A stretch of DNA of 64,000 nucleotides from Mayamaea pseudoterrestris (lineage: Eukaryota; Bacillariophyta; Bacillariophyceae; Sellaphorales; Sellaphoraceae), in assembly GCA_027923505.1 (NCBI GenBank), contig BROI01000002.1, positions 682,001 to 746,000 on the forward strand. The letters are read 5' to 3'. The position numbers and the translations under genes were made by a program. The notes under the pieces are model-generated. The model was not told where the DNA came from, searched no databases, and worked only from the letters and a program-made list of their open reading frames with translations. Below, piece by piece: positions 31,053-40,838 of this stretch (positions are counted from its first letter, which is position 1; every line of letters begins with the position of its first letter).

Positions 31053-32114
31053 ATGAAGAATGAGGTCATTTTTCGATTATCCAAATTGTGCCTTCCGATG
31101 CTGCTCGTTGACGAAACGAGCATCAACTTTGATGGATTGACGCGATCCGACCTTCAGGTTGATACGATTCAGCGTCTCTGGGCTGGTATGGGCCATATAT
31201 ATCGAGTATCATACGGAGCTCATAGCTTTGTGATAAAACACATATGTCCACCACCCATCGACAAGCAAAGCTATGGTGATCGGCGCAAGGCTCTGAGTTA
31301 CGAAGTGGAAGCTGCTTTCTACAAGACTCTGGCACAACTACTGATTGATGAACATGATTTGGCGCTGCCAAGGCCGCTGCATGTGGAGCAGCACTTTGAT
31401 GCCAAACTTGGACGACAAGAAATTATCATTTGCATGAGTTACGTCGACTCCTCGCGTGCACGACAAGGTAGCGAAAAGGATTACATTCGCGCCGTCTTGA
31501 CGTGGCTGGCAACCTTGCATGCGTCCCATTGGGGTGAGGAGTGTGTAGACGAGATTGTTGAGCAAGTCGGCCTACAAAAACAAGGGAGCTACTGGTACCT
31601 CGACACGCGACCAGATGAGCACGACAACATGCCCAGCAAGGGCTGGGAAGGACGCTTGAAGCGAGCAGCGCGCGCCATTGATAGTCGCTTGACACGTGAC
31701 GACATGCAATGTTTGATACATGGAGATGCCAAGGATGCCAATGTCATGATGACTGATTCGGGTAGCGTCGTCATGTGCGACTTTCAATACTTGGGCAAAG
31801 GACCACCGACCAAGGATCTTGCGTACTTCTTTTACACTGCAGTCGACGTGAAGAATGAAACGGAAACATTGCAATATTACCTCCACGAACTGTCCGGGAT
31901 GCTCCCGGCAGATGCAACTCCTCCAACGTTGGCACAAGTGCAAGAGTCCCTTGACCTAGCGTTTTGCGATTTTACTCGCTTCATGAGTGGATGGGGATAC
32001 TGGGGAGGCAACATGGAAAACAGGGTAAGAGCAGTTCTGGATCGCCTGGACAATGGAAAGGACTTGGGTTCGGAGGAAGCCTATGAGGCAGCCATGCACC
32101 GAGAGTTCGGGTAA
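31053..32114 (+). CDS. Ecdysteroid-kinase/aminoglycoside-phosphotransferase-like small-molecule kinase
   Basis: The 353-aa protein has the APH/CHK kinase fold: N-lobe lysine region HSFVIKHICPP, Brenner motif CLIHGDAKDANVMM and metal-binding VVMCDFQYLGKGPPTKDLAY. The GKGPPTKDLAYF wording is typical of the EcKL/DUF1679 group, which phosphorylates small alcohols or steroids. It is cytosolic with no presequence. The substrate is unknown. Confidence 0.82.
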   Translation: MKNEVIFRLSKLCLPMLLVDETSINFDGLTRSDLQVDTIQRLWAGMGHIYRVSYGAHSFVIKHICPPPIDKQSYGDRRKALSYEVEAAFYKTLAQLLIDEHDLALPRPLHVEQHFDAKLGRQEIIICMSYVDSSRARQGSEKDYIRAVLTWLATLHASHWGEECVDEIVEQVGLQKQGSYWYLDTRPDEHDNMPSKGWEGRLKRAARAIDSRLTRDDMQCLIHGDAKDANVMMTDSGSVVMCDFQYLGKGPPTKDLAYFFYTAVDVKNETETLQYYLHELSGMLPADATPPTLAQVQESLDLAFCDFTRFMSGWGYWGGNMENRVRAVLDRLDNGKDLGSEEAYEAAMHREFG

Positions 32115-32237
32115 TCTTGTCCACGCCATGCATTAGATCATCTAAGCAACTTTCAATTTTTAGCTGAATTGCCACCAAGCGAAGGCCATATAGATGTACA
32201 AAGACGTTTAACTATGCATAAACTAGATAAAACGCTT

Positions 32238-33470
32238 TTACTGCCCATGGCAAACATTGTTCGTCGTGGTGCACGTAATGCATGCTCCAGCCGACAAGGG
32301 CTGCACTTGCACAGTCACGTGAAGTATTTTGTGCCTTCGACATACATTGTTAATGTGTTGCAGTGCCTTGGCGCAATCGTCGTCTACTGCCGACGCGTGA
32401 ACACTCATGCTAGTCACGCCATCGGAAATGCACCAGATATGCAAGTCATGGACATCCGTCACCGATTCTAGCGCCGACAGCTCGTCGTAAATCTGCTTCC
32501 ACGACAGTCGCGGCGGAACTGCTTCCAGCAAAACACTAATGCTGGATCGAAAGACTCCAATCGTCGAGTAAAAGACGAGGAGGCAAAAGCATAGAGTAAT
32601 GATTGGATCCACAATGACCCACGTGGGGCGGAACCAAATAACGACACCGGCCAGCAGTACAGCCACTGACTGGGCCAAATCACCCAACACGTGCAAATAC
32701 GCAGCATGCAGATTCACGTTGCGCTGTTGCTCGGCATGCTTGTGCTCGGGTAAGACTTCATCCTGATGCTCAATGACGGTCGGAATGAAAAGCTTGTCAT
32801 TCTCCGTCGAACAATGGCAGTTGTGGCTGTGATCGTGCTCATGACTGGCATGATGGTGTGAAGACGCCGACGAAATCTGAGCATGGTAATCATCATGTCC
32901 ATGGCTGTGACTATGATCGTGACCTCCACCTCCAGGTAGATGAACGTGATGCTCTCCCAAAACGTACGCCAAGACAATGTTGACAAAGACTCCAATCGCC
33001 GCAATCTGACTCATTAACTTGCCGTTCACTTGATACAAGTCTCTTATTTCGTCATCATCATCGTTTGACACTGCAATCACATAGAGTCGCCGCATCGCTT
33101 CCGACGCCAAGCCAACGCACACCAAAACGAGCGACACCATGGAGAAGAGCGCCGCCAGCGACTCGGTGCGCTGCAAGCCATACGTATGATTCGACGTGGA
33201 CGGAAGGCTGGCCAAGTAATTGGCCGCCAGCGCCACGGCAAAGGATGCCAAGTCCGACAGCAAGTGCGCCGCATCTGATAGTACGGCCAGCGAGCCACTC
33301 AGAAAGCCTCCAAGTGTTTCAACAATGAGGAAAATGGAGCAAAGGATAATGGCGCATTTCAGGCGCTGGAGAACTTGCTTACGCTCATCTGTCTCTTCGT
33401 CGCGATCGGCTTCCTGCCAGCGATGATCCTTGGCGTCGGGGATGCTGCTGATGCTACTGTAGGATGTCAT
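32238..33470 (-). CDS. Cation diffusion facilitator zinc transporter (ZnT/MTP)
   Basis: The 410-aa protein has six membrane helices with intramembrane zinc sites in SDAAHLLSDLASF (H-x3-D) and YLHVLGDLAQS (H-x3-D). A long His-rich cytosolic loop lies between TM4 and TM5 (HDHSHSHGHDDYH, SSHHHASHEHDHSHNCHC). The C-terminal cytosolic domain contains VTDVHDLHIWCISDGVTSMS. Such exporters move Zn out of the cytosol into vesicles or the vacuole. The frame runs on to 33578; the 33470 ATG is preferred because sequence above it is UTR-like. Confidence 0.93.
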   Translation of the reverse strand: MTSYSSISSIPDAKDHRWQEADRDEETDERKQVLQRLKCAIILCSIFLIVETLGGFLSGSLAVLSDAAHLLSDLASFAVALAANYLASLPSTSNHTYGLQRTESLAALFSMVSLVLVCVGLASEAMRRLYVIAVSNDDDDEIRDLYQVNGKLMSQIAAIGVFVNIVLAYVLGEHHVHLPGGGGHDHSHSHGHDDYHAQISSASSHHHASHEHDHSHNCHCSTENDKLFIPTVIEHQDEVLPEHKHAEQQRNVNLHAAYLHVLGDLAQSVAVLLAGVVIWFRPTWVIVDPIITLCFCLLVFYSTIGVFRSSISVLLEAVPPRLSWKQIYDELSALESVTDVHDLHIWCISDGVTSMSVHASAVDDDCAKALQHINNVCRRHKILHVTVQVQPLSAGACITCTTTNNVCHGQ

Positions 33471-33968
33471 GGTGATATGGTGATGGGTGAAAGACGCACG
33501 GTTCGCTGTTCGCTGCAGCACCAACGTATTGTACGCGGAAAATGTGGCGTTGGAACCACTCCTTTCTTCTATTCCCAATGATCTTCTAGCACGTTCATCG
33601 GATGGCTGAGAGCGTTGGCTATAATATTATGAGGCTCTTCCAATGCATGTAGCAGATGGATCAAAAGGCTCATTGTCGATAATCGAACGCGCCTCACACT
33701 TGCCGAACCGGCTAATCGGAACTTTATGGCGTCACTGATGCAACTTGGCGATGCAGCTGTTTTGCGAGTTGACATGATGACATGATCGATCGCGTTGCTT
33801 GTTATCGCTATCCAAATCTATCATATGCTCTATGGGTAGTCGGTAGATCTGATTTACGTTTCTCGGTCCACAGTCCACGGCCACGGCCATGGTCCACGAT
33901 CCACGCTTCACGGTTCACGTTCCATAATGCATGGCGCATGGCTCATACTGTAGACGAAAATATCATCA
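33471..33968. promoter_or_regulatory. Divergent intergenic region with short sequence echoes
   Basis: The 498-base gap contains imperfect short tandem repeats at about 33868-33920 built on gtccac/gttcac/ttcacg units (tccacagtccacggccacgg and similar). GAACCGGCTAATCGG near 33715 is a weak match to the shared promoter element. Confidence 0.35.
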
Positions 33969-35080
33969 ATGGTGGAGATTAAAGAAATTAAGCCAGCTGC
34001 CAAGCCTTCTCTTGGCAACGACGATAACTACTATGAGGCTCTTGATGAGTCTGATTTACATCCGCCGTTGTCAGTTGCGGACGCTGTCGTTCATCTCGAC
34101 TGGCGCCTTGATCCGGCAGTTAGCCACAGCGACTGGACGATTCACATTTTCACTAAAAAGATTCTGGCGCAACGACAGTTACTGTTTACCATGTTCATCG
34201 GAGCTTGCTGACCGTCGGGCCCCGCAAGAGTAGCTATTTTGAGCGAGCTTGTCGTTCCAATTCGGACTTTCGTGAGTCCTTGACGCAGACGAGCCACATT
34301 GAGCTGGACAAACTTGCTGCAGATGCTTTTCAAACTTTTCTTGATTTTGTTTATCAAGATAACTCCATGAAGAAAGTTGTGCTGGACACTGATACCGCTA
34401 CGGCTCTACATTATCTTGGCATATATCTGGATGTTTGCGCACTCCGCTGGGAGGCAATGCAATTTATCAAGAGCGATCTCTGTATATCAAACTGCAGCAC
34501 ATACTACAAACACGCAAGTCACTTGCAGAACAAAAAGGTACTTGGTGTCTTGGTAAATCTCTGCACCGAGGATTTTTTGAAAATTTACATCGACAAGGAT
34601 GCCATTGTCCTACTAGCGGATGCCCGCTTTTGGATCCACGTACTGAAAAAGTACACTGTCAACTACACAGCAAGCCTTCACGCTAGCTCTTTGGTTAGCC
34701 GAGTTTGTCAGTCTATTAAACTGGATTTGCCAACATTTCTTGAAATTACGGATCAAGCTTACCTACCACGCATCTGCCAGGTGGCATGTGTGAACTTACT
34801 CAGCGTCGAGGTAGGTTTACGCAACTTTGACGAAACACTAGAACTTTCCAGCCTTCAGGAGCGATGCATTACGTCATTATCAAACACTTGCCAGGATGTG
34901 CGCAAGGACGAAAAGACGATGGAGTTGTTGCAAAAGCAGGGATCAAAATTCCTCTCCACGCTTTATGTGGAATCGCTGCGCGTGCAAGCAGAACAAGTGT
35001 CTCAACTGAAAGGAAGTATTGAAAGATCAAAATGCCACTTGCAAATCTTGCGGCAAGTCACGCGGATCAACTCCAGCTGA
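33969..35080 (+). CDS. BTB/POZ-domain protein with apparent frame change in an A5 tract
   Basis: Two overlapping frames make one BTB domain. The first (from ATG 33969) reaches SHSDWTIHIFTKK, the usual first BTB strand. The second continues as KDSGATTVTVYHVHRSLL, then TVGPRKSSYFERAC and a BACK-like helical region to 35080. The switch falls at the A5 tract 34155-34159. No GT-AG intron can join them there. A sixth A, a minus-one slip at AAA-AAG, or an assembly error would explain it. BTB proteins are often CUL3 adaptors; no kelch or MATH domain follows. Confidence 0.65.
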
Positions 35081-35335
35081 TCGTGACGGCTCTGCAAACT
35101 CAACACACTCACATACTAGGTTAGCGCTACAAGAACTGGATCAATGCACGATTAATCTTTGGTGGATATTGTTGATCTTGTATCTGGCTCTTGTTGTTGC
35201 TCCTGGGATTTTACTTTGACAGCCAAGATCTTGTGGTGCGGAGTGCGGAATACACACAACCAACGACATTCATCAGCACGGCATTCAAATAAATATTATT
35301 ATAAATAATGCATATTATCACTGTCAAAAACGTGT

Positions 35336-36352
35336 TTACAAGCTTTTGGCATAGGCATCGAAACGAGTGAGCATGTCGTCCAATAAGGACGAAAAGTGGG
35401 TAAAGAAATGATCTCCACCCTCGTAGACCTTGAGCTCGGACTTTTCATTTTTACATATTCCAAGCCAAACATTCTCCGAGTCGCGGTAGTCTTCGCTGCC
35501 ATTCATGAATAGCAGCGGAAACTCAATCTTTGGAATGTGATCGGCTGGAGCGACCGCCTTGAGGCAGTCAACTTGCGCAATGGCTTGATCGAAAAACATG
35601 CCCGATCCCACACACGTTTCAATCAGCTTGTAGTCCGCCTTGGAACTTTTGACTTGCTTGGCCATTAAGGAAAGCAGCGTTGCGTTGCTGCAGCGACGAC
35701 CGAGAAAGGCCAGCATTACTAGGCCGCCTCGCGCCTTGAGACTTGCCCCAGGTCCAACATTTTGGCCAGCATCCATTAGAATGGCGCCATCAAAGTAATC
35801 TTGATGCTTGTCAATCAAGTAGAATCCTACGTAGGCTCCAAGAGACCCTCCGACGTAGATAACCTTCTTCTTGAAATCCTTGGTAATGTTGCAGCTCGTC
35901 AGCACAGACACGAGCGTTTCGGAGCACGAGTCCAGTGTGAGCGGAGTATCTACTAATGATCCATGGCCCGGCAAGTCCAACAAGATTGAACCATGATTGT
36001 AACGCTTCTGCAGCTCCTCGGCGTGACCACGAAACATGGCGCGGCTGCCAGATCCCCCGTGCACAAAGACAAAGATCGTGTCGGACGACCCATTTAAAAC
36101 GTCATACGTCTTGGTAAAGTCTAGCGAAGACTTGCTTTTGAAACAAAACTCGCAGAATTGCTTCATGGTCGCCGTCTCAATCGTGTCTCCGCCAACGTAG
36201 AGGGGATGCTTGGCGTAGCAGCTGGAGCAAAGGCGGTGACTGCAATCGTCGGCCTGACAGACACGGTCGTTGGCGTTCCAAAAGCTCCACAACTTGCGGC
36301 CCAGCGCAGCATTGCAGTCGTTGCAGGCGGAATTGGTAGTTGCTGTTGACAT
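35336..36352 (-). CDS. FYVE-like zinc finger fused to alpha/beta hydrolase
   Basis: Residues 10-70 of this 338-aa protein hold eight cysteines in four pairs (C10/C13, C32/C37, C42/C45, C67/C70), a treble-clef FYVE/RING-like pattern. Residues about 90-338 are an alpha/beta hydrolase: FVHGGSGSRAMFRGHAEEL, nucleophile Ser in VGGSLGAYVGF, acid in FMNGSEDYRDSE, and His in GGDHFFTHF. The hydrolase is cytosolic and could be tethered by the finger to lipid or protein. The substrate is unknown. A true FYVE R(R/K)HHCR motif is absent, so phosphoinositide binding is not implied. Confidence 0.75.
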   Translation of the reverse strand: MSTATTNSACNDCNAALGRKLWSFWNANDRVCQADDCSHRLCSSCYAKHPLYVGGDTIETATMKQFCEFCFKSKSSLDFTKTYDVLNGSSDTIFVFVHGGSGSRAMFRGHAEELQKRYNHGSILLDLPGHGSLVDTPLTLDSCSETLVSVLTSCNITKDFKKKVIYVGGSLGAYVGFYLIDKHQDYFDGAILMDAGQNVGPGASLKARGGLVMLAFLGRRCSNATLLSLMAKQVKSSKADYKLIETCVGSGMFFDQAIAQVDCLKAVAPADHIPKIEFPLLFMNGSEDYRDSENVWLGICKNEKSELKVYEGGDHFFTHFSSLLDDMLTRFDAYAKSL

Positions 36353-36676
36353 TGCTTCAGTGCTTTGCCGCTAGCGGTTCATGTTGTAATGATGACGATG
36401 GACGACAAAGATCCAGCGGCGTGGGTCTGTTAATGTGCGTTGATCGCATTCGCGCATCTGGCAAGCGACCCGGCGTGTGAGTCGTGCAAAGAAGACGTCA
36501 TACCGGTACTGTAAATGGACTGAAACAGCTGCCCTTGGGGTTCCGAACACATGGATTGGGCGTCACCAACGAATCTTTCGCGAGAACGAATCTGCAGTTC
36601 CACGACTGCGGTTGATCGGGCTCGACCCGAGTGACAACCGTTGCTCTCATCGCACAACAAACAAGCCGTCGTAACC
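36353..36676. promoter_or_regulatory. Divergent promoter with GACGTCATACCGGTAC
   Basis: The 324-base gap carries GACGTCATACCGGTAC at 36494-36509, with the two halves of the shared element in swapped order. GCCGCTAGCGGTT lies near 36369, containing the palindrome CCGCTAGCGG also seen at 39629-39638. Confidence 0.45.
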
Positions 36677-38072
36677 ATGCTGCCCAATTTGTTCAAGAAT
36701 CGATCCGCATTGACGGACGATGATCAAGAAAGAGGCATTGTCATCAAGGCGTTGCCCGTCTCGGAGTTGCAAGCGTCTCAAAGCAATGCAACATTGGCGG
36801 ATGAAATCTCGGTTCTCAGCGACGATATTGCTCCATGTTTTCAGGTTCACGTGTGGGACAAACGATCGGGATACTCTGACTATATCAAAAAGGGATTGCG
36901 CGAGCTGAAACGAGACACTAGCAATGTCATAATGCGTCATAATGCTGTTTGAAAGTCCATCGTCAAGCAACCCCGACAGCGCATTTTACAACAGTCAAGT
37001 CTTCAAGTTTCACCTTTCACCGTTGGCACCAACGAATCCAGCCGTGACAATGAGCGCCAAGTCCATGCTTGGCCCCTGTCGTTACAGTTTGTTCAATGGC
37101 ACATCTTTTCCCACTTACAATCGCTATGGCGAGCCTCCGTTGCGTTTGCTTGAGCATTGGGAACGAACCATTCCAAACTTTCAGCGTCCCCAATTCGTGA
37201 GCGAGATTGGCGATGCACAAGTGTACGCGTATCTGCCATGCGAAAGCATTAAACACCACGTCAACAATGCGCATGTGCACTATCACTTGGCCGGAAAGGA
37301 TGCGATTCACCTCATGTGTAAGTCCTCTAGGACGACTGCTCTCCTTCCAAGTACCAAATGGCAGCGCCCATGTGTTGCCAAGACGACGCACTCCATGGCA
37401 AGCAAGGGAATATTTGTTATTCGCGACGATGAGGATGAAGCTGCTTTTGAAGAATACATTGAAGCGAGTGGCAAGCCGAACTTTGTTGTCACGGAGTATG
37501 TTGATATCGAACGGAACGTTGCTTGTCATTTCTACCTAAGTCCAGCGGGCGAAGTGGTTTGGTTTGGGTCGAACGAGAATCGGCGGGACGAAAAGGGTGA
37601 ATGGAGCTTGGACTCATACTTAGTCCTGGAGGACCAAGAATATCTGAAAGAACTTCAGCTGCCGTTCGTGAAGGATGTTGCCGAGTACTGCCATTCACTC
37701 GGATTCTTTGGGTTTTGCGGTGTCGACGTCTTGTTTGACAAGGAAGGCAACGGCTTTCTTGTGGACGTTAATCCTCGAGTCACTGGTTCCTGTCCGTCAT
37801 TGATGGTGTCGCAGCTCTTTCAAGACAAGTATGGATTTGCATGTGGACTTTTTCGTCGGAGCGGCGACATTTGCTTTTATGGGTCGGAGGAACAACTATT
37901 TGATCAAGTGGAAGCCTTCAATCTAGGAAATGATGGCTCTTGTACTGTTGTCATCTTCTCCATTTGTCCAGTGGATGATGGTTTGACCAAGATAAACATT
38001 GGAGTCTATAGTAATTCGATTGATGATTGCAAGGCAGTCATCAATAGCTTTGCACAGCCAAAGTCGGAGTAG
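36677..38072 (+). CDS. ATP-grasp enzyme, frame interrupted by a 10-bp tandem duplication
   Basis: The N-terminal frame starts at 36677 (MLPNLFKNRSALTDDD) and runs to about 36952. The C-terminal frame runs 36942-38072 and carries ATP-grasp features: lysine region WQRPCVAKTTHSMASKG, VVTEYVDIERNVACHFYL, and metal-binding FCGVDVLFDKEGNGFLVDVN then PRVTGSCPSL. The junction is an exact direct repeat GTCATAATGC x2 (36926-36945). Read with one copy, the frames join as SNVIM-LFESPSSSN and give 461 aa. A 30-nt intron is too short for this genome. The second copy supplies an in-frame ATG at 36942, so a shorter protein is possible. The substrate is unknown; carboxylate-amine ligation is the family reaction. 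Confidence 0.7.
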
Positions 38073-38100
38073 ATGCCTCTTGTTCAAGTATTTATATATA

Positions 38101-39549
38101 TTATATGATGTAAAAGTGAATACATAGAAACAGTTGCGGACCCATTCGCTTGGAGCGTAAAACTTTAAAAGGAAGCTTTTTCGTCGTCAAAGTCGCATAA
38201 AGTTCCTCTGTCCGAAACATTACGGGAAGCCTCATCCCGCAGACGCACGGCGCCAATGTTCGCCCCAACTTTTCCAAAACATCTTCAAATGACCATGGGC
38301 CCATTTGAAGAAGATAGCCTTCCCGCTTGTAGTTGTGGCCGCCCCAGGGTGGGTCGATAACGACAACGGCGTTCGACGGCAAGTTGACAATTTCTTCCAT
38401 GGCATCCACATTGCGGACTTCGACACTTTTGTCTACTCCGTGCTTGAGCATGTTTGTTCGGCAGAGCCCTGCACGATGCGCATCAATTTCAATCGCAATC
38501 ACCTTGGCAAAGGCCTTGGCTAAGCCAATAGTGATTCCGCCGACGGATGCGGTCAAGTCCACAGCGACCGTATCCATCGCATCAGAACCAAGCGCCAGTC
38601 GACATTGACTCGCCAGAATGTTGGCCATGGCAGTAGACCATCGTGCGGATGCTACGGAAAAGAGTCCCGTTTCGTCAACGTCCATACGACCGACTCGTGG
38701 TTTCGTCGACTGCAAGTAGACCTCATGTCGATCGTCCGATGTAACTTTTACATGTTGAAAGCCTTCTGGAAACTTTTCAATGAGCTGCATCAAGTCGCGA
38801 CCACCTAAAAGGTTTCTCAAGCTAGGTTCTCGGTGCAGCAGGAGCGACATGGAGACTTGTGTGGCTCCGTCCTTGTCGACAGCCTCTTGGAGTTTGCAGG
38901 CAATTTGTTCATAATCACTGTCAGACACAGTGTCATTGCATGCAAGCAGTATTTTTCCATCATCATTAAAGAATACCCAACCATCCAGCAAGCTCTTGAA
39001 AGCGGGCAGTGCCATCTCTTCCCACTCCAAACTCCCAATTGCTTTCACCTCTACGTAGCTCGAGTAGGTCCGTCGATAAAACCCGATTGCTCGCAGATAA
39101 AGATGCATTGGAATCATGCATTGTTTCAACAGCCATTCACAAGTCACAGTCAACGTGTCACCTGGTCGCTGTCGGCGTGCAAGCAAGGCGTTTCGTTTCT
39201 GCAAAGCGTACACCACTTTTGCCTTGACATTGTCTTGGCGCTTGATTCTGCGTGCGTCATTCGCAATCGTCTCATTCAGTAAGTCTGCATCAACCCAATC
39301 ATTTTTCAATAGTTTGACGTAGTGAGCCGATGTTGACCGATCCACTTGAAATACGCTTGCATGTCTTTCAAAGAACTTTAACAGTTGCTTGGAGCCGACC
39401 GTTTGTTGGAGAAGCGAGTCGATCAGTTTTGGTCGCTCAACGTAATGTTCCTTTATCAAAGTTGTCAAGCTGGCACCACCATCCCGGGCGATTTCAGTGC
39501 CGAGAATCACAAGAAGCTTTGTATCAGGATCCTGAGCTGCGTTGCTCAT
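38101..39549 (-). CDS. TGS1-like class I methyltransferase with N-terminal extension
   Basis: In this 482-aa protein residues about 330-482 form a Rossmann methyltransferase: VDLTASVGGITIGLAKAF (SAM loop), VIAIEIDAHRAGLCRTNM, and VVVIDPPWGGHNYKREGY, the D/S-PPWGG motif of trimethylguanosine synthases. TGS1 hypermethylates snRNA and snoRNA caps. The N-terminal half is different: a small helical domain near 40-80 (LLKFFERHASVFQVDRS, LOTUS/HTH-like) and a poorly defined middle region. The SAM-loop acidic residue is conserved only loosely. It could be a TGS1 paralogue with another RNA target. It converges on the ATP-grasp gene with 28 bases between stops. Confidence 0.72.
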   Translation of the reverse strand: MSNAAQDPDTKLLVILGTEIARDGGASLTTLIKEHYVERPKLIDSLLQQTVGSKQLLKFFERHASVFQVDRSTSAHYVKLLKNDWVDADLLNETIANDARRIKRQDNVKAKVVYALQKRNALLARRQRPGDTLTVTCEWLLKQCMIPMHLYLRAIGFYRRTYSSYVEVKAIGSLEWEEMALPAFKSLLDGWVFFNDDGKILLACNDTVSDSDYEQIACKLQEAVDKDGATQVSMSLLLHREPSLRNLLGGRDLMQLIEKFPEGFQHVKVTSDDRHEVYLQSTKPRVGRMDVDETGLFSVASARWSTAMANILASQCRLALGSDAMDTVAVDLTASVGGITIGLAKAFAKVIAIEIDAHRAGLCRTNMLKHGVDKSVEVRNVDAMEEIVNLPSNAVVVIDPPWGGHNYKREGYLLQMGPWSFEDVLEKLGRTLAPCVCGMRLPVMFRTEELYATLTTKKLPFKVLRSKRMGPQLFLCIHFYII

Positions 39550-39957
39550 GACAAGCTATCAAGAAGCTGCTTAACATACACCATTTTTCACGCTCGTGGA
39601 TGTCGCTCATTGAACAGCAATGTCGTACCGCTAGCGGAAAGGTTTTATTGACTTATTTCACTGGTTTAGCATGAGTCATTGGTTGACTTTCGAGCCCTTA
39701 CAAAAATATCAAGACTGTTTTGAGATAAGCCCATTGCAGTTGCCCAGTGAGGCCTAATCTGACTCATCTACGTGTTTCCACTTGCGTTGTCACTTTTCTA
39801 TGTACCAGTTATGTGCCCGCCGACAGCCAACCACGTCTTCACTTTCGTTTTCTCTTTTCCTTTCCTCACAAACTCTAAAAACACGACCACGAACAAGTTG
39901 CACAGGCAGGCTCAAGTTGCCCAAAAGTCCTCATACAGTAACGTTCTCCAATCAGCC
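39550..39957. promoter_or_regulatory. Divergent intergenic region with TCGTACCGCTAGCGG
   Basis: The 408-base gap holds TCGTACCG followed by the CCGCTAGCGG palindrome near 39623-39638. It fits the shared element loosely. Confidence 0.35.
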
Positions 39958-40605
39958 ATGTCGCTCTCTGACTTCTTACTGAGTCTCCATCTGACAGGTA
40001 ATGTTATTATTGTCAGAGACGACGCCGCTCGTCCAGCCAAAGTGGTTTCACGGCCTGTACGACCGCGCGTGCGCTCGTCAAGCAGCGTCCGCTCTGTCCG
40101 GCGATTGAGGAGTTCTACTAATTCGATTAATCGAGCATGCCGCTGGAACGAGAGCACAGCAGTTTTGCATGAGCCAAGATTGCAGCGTCTGCCTCGACGC
40201 AGTTCCATGTCCGACTTTGACTCGCAGCAACATCACAATTGCCGTCCCACGTATCAAAGACAAGTTTCCATGAATGATCTTTTTGTCAACGCGAGGGAGC
40301 CTCAGAGAATCCAGTCCCCTGCAAAGACTTTGCGGTGCACTTTAGCAAGTGACGGAGATTTGACCATCATGCCAACATTGCCAACGTGCTCGGTCGTACC
40401 GTCGCCTGATGTTCCTGAGGATTCGTGGAGCCTCGTCCCAATCCGCGATGTATCTTATGACGATGAGGACTTTTACCTTTACGGAGCAAACGTCGATTCA
40501 CCAACGAAAAGCATCGCAACGAGCGCCAAGTATGCCATGCCATCGCTCGTCAGTCTCAACTTTGACGGCTCCCTCGGTCATTCGAGACGACTTACCGCTG
40601 TATAA
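39958..40605 (+). CDS. Hypothetical protein
   Basis: The 215-aa product is unrecognised. It begins MSLSDFLLSLHLTGNVIIV and is then basic, Arg/Ser-rich (RPVRPRVRSSSSVRSVRR). Repeated phospho-type motifs follow (RRSSMSDF, RQVSMNDLF). Regularly spaced R-x-x-S sites suggest basophilic-kinase or 14-3-3 targets; this is inference. No ATG extends the frame upstream. Confidence 0.55.
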   Translation: MSLSDFLLSLHLTGNVIIVRDDAARPAKVVSRPVRPRVRSSSSVRSVRRLRSSTNSINRACRWNESTAVLHEPRLQRLPRRSSMSDFDSQQHHNCRPTYQRQVSMNDLFVNAREPQRIQSPAKTLRCTLASDGDLTIMPTLPTCSVVPSPDVPEDSWSLVPIRDVSYDDEDFYLYGANVDSPTKSIATSAKYAMPSLVSLNFDGSLGHSRRLTAV

Positions 40606-40838
40606 ATGTAAATAACAAACAATTTTGATTAACCTTCAGTAGCTGCTACGTATGCCGCATCATAAAGGTCTGAATTGGCCACGCCTGCTTGCTCTAGAAT
40701 GGTGAAAGTGGATGCGATATATGAATCACGGCCATAGCTATCCGACTATTTGACGCAGCCGCAAATTTGCAAACCAGATTTTTTTGGTCACAACAAATGA
40801 GCTTTATAAGTTATTTAATCTTCGTGTATCTTTACAAC

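Noticed and set aside
36926-36955. 30-nt GT...AG intron joining the two ATP-grasp frames
   Set aside because: It is far shorter than any other intron here, and the exact 10-bp tandem repeat explains the frame change more simply.
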